Below are positions 63,688 through 64,000 of a DNA stretch of 64,000 nt, piece after piece. Under the pieces are notes generated by a model. It did not search any database, had not been told where the DNA came from, and saw nothing but the letters and a program-made list of their open reading frames with translations. The DNA is from Halobacteria archaeon HArc-gm2 (GTDB lineage Archaea > Halobacteriota > Halobacteria > Halobacteriales > Haloarculaceae): assembly GCA_025517465.1 (NCBI GenBank), contig JAOPKE010000003.1, positions 310,001-374,000 of the forward strand. The letters run 5' to 3'. The position numbers and the translations under genes are program-made. Positions within the stretch are counted from its first letter, which is position 1, and the number at the start of each line of letters is the position of its first letter.

Positions 63688-64000
63688 ATGTCTACTGACG
63701 ATTCTCCGTTTCCCGACCTCGACGGCTCGCGCGACTACTCGCGAGTGCTGCTCGTCCTGGTCTCGCTGCTCGCCGTGCTGGTCGCCGCCTCGGCCCTCCC
63801 GGTGCTCGCACCGGCGGGCACCCAGAGCCCGGTCGAGTCCATCGTCCCGATTCCCGCCGGCTCCTCCGGCGGGGGCGGCGTCTCGACGGCCGGCCCCGGC
63901 GGCGGCAGCATGGGCGCGCTGAGCCCCGGCCAGCAAACGAACGTCGGCGGGTCGCTCGGCGGCCAGAACGCACTGCAGTCCCAGAACGCCGAGATACACT
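63688..64000 (+). CDS. Membrane protein, N-terminal part only (possibly transglutaminase TgpA-like)
   Basis: From ATG 63688 the frame runs off the window end (104 codons seen). It has a soluble acidic head, one strong hydrophobic segment (VLLVLVSLLAVLVAASALPVLA, residues about 20-41), then a Gly/Ser-rich extracellular stretch ending GALSPGQQTNVGGSLGGQNALQSQNAEIH. This opening resembles haloarchaeal transglutaminase-domain membrane proteins (DUF4129/TgpA type), which is a memory-based guess; the diagnostic domain lies outside the window. Confidence 0.5.
   Translation, partial: MSTDDSPFPDLDGSRDYSRVLLVLVSLLAVLVAASALPVLAPAGTQSPVESIVPIPAGSSGGGGVSTAGPGGGSMGALSPGQQTNVGGSLGGQNALQSQNAEIH

Overview
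The window is chromosomal DNA from a halophilic archaeon (class Halobacteria). The proteins are strongly acidic and the DNA is GC-rich. The informational and lipid genes are archaeal: prefoldin alpha, FtsY, SRP54 and CDP-archaeol synthase. Exported proteins use twin-arginine signals and lipoboxes, and promoters look archaeal, with a TATA-like box about 25-35 bases before often leaderless starts. The genus cannot be fixed from sequence alone; a Haloarcula/Halomicrobium-type relative is my guess.

Layout. 1-5.3 kb: the 3' end of the prefoldin alpha gene, ftsY, then a siroheme nitrite/sulfite reductase overlapping an FrhB-type (F420-binding family) ferredoxin protein. 5.3-11.9 kb: membrane protein, KDPG aldolase, cupin, ffh, a FilR1-like regulator and a lipoprotein. 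12.1-19.5 kb: one 2447-residue surface protein with a beta-helix head, Ig-like modules, eight cadherin-like repeats and a C-terminal membrane anchor. 19.5-30.3 kb: split MgtE-type transporter, proline dehydrogenase, carS, the hemC-cobA-hemD tetrapyrrole operon (which can supply siroheme to the reductase at 1.9 kb), a methyltransferase, a DHH phosphoesterase and a NifU-like scaffold. 30.8-45.8 kb: a galactoside/sugar locus with an ABC importer (binding protein, two permeases, ATPase), two family 4 glycosidases, a hydroxypyruvate-isomerase-like protein, a Gfo/Idh/MocA oxidoreductase, a family 2 beta-galactosidase, D-galactonate dehydratase and an IclR regulator with a clear palindromic site. 46.5-60.2 kb: TrxR-like flavoprotein, sulfatase-like enzyme with a flippase-like membrane protein, an ABC-2 exporter with a TetR regulator, an internally deleted nitronate monooxygenase, panE, and the metY-metX methionine pair. 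60.2-64 kb: gene-poor, partly AT-rich DNA around a secreted GH43-ricin glycosidase, ending in a truncated membrane protein gene.

The sugar genes fit together as uptake of galactosides, hydrolysis by alpha- and beta-type enzymes, and oxidative degradation through galactonate; the KDPG aldolase at 6.2 kb could serve the last step. This is pathway inference, not proof.

The structures least explained by ordinary genes are noncoding. They are: a family of three large, nearly self-complementary intergenic elements (two are 443 bp between shared end motifs); an array of 54-nt double-hairpin repeats whose stems keep pairing while their sequence changes; related three-base-loop hairpins after ftsY and inside nirA; and an exact 1173-bp higher-order duplication in the giant surface-protein gene.
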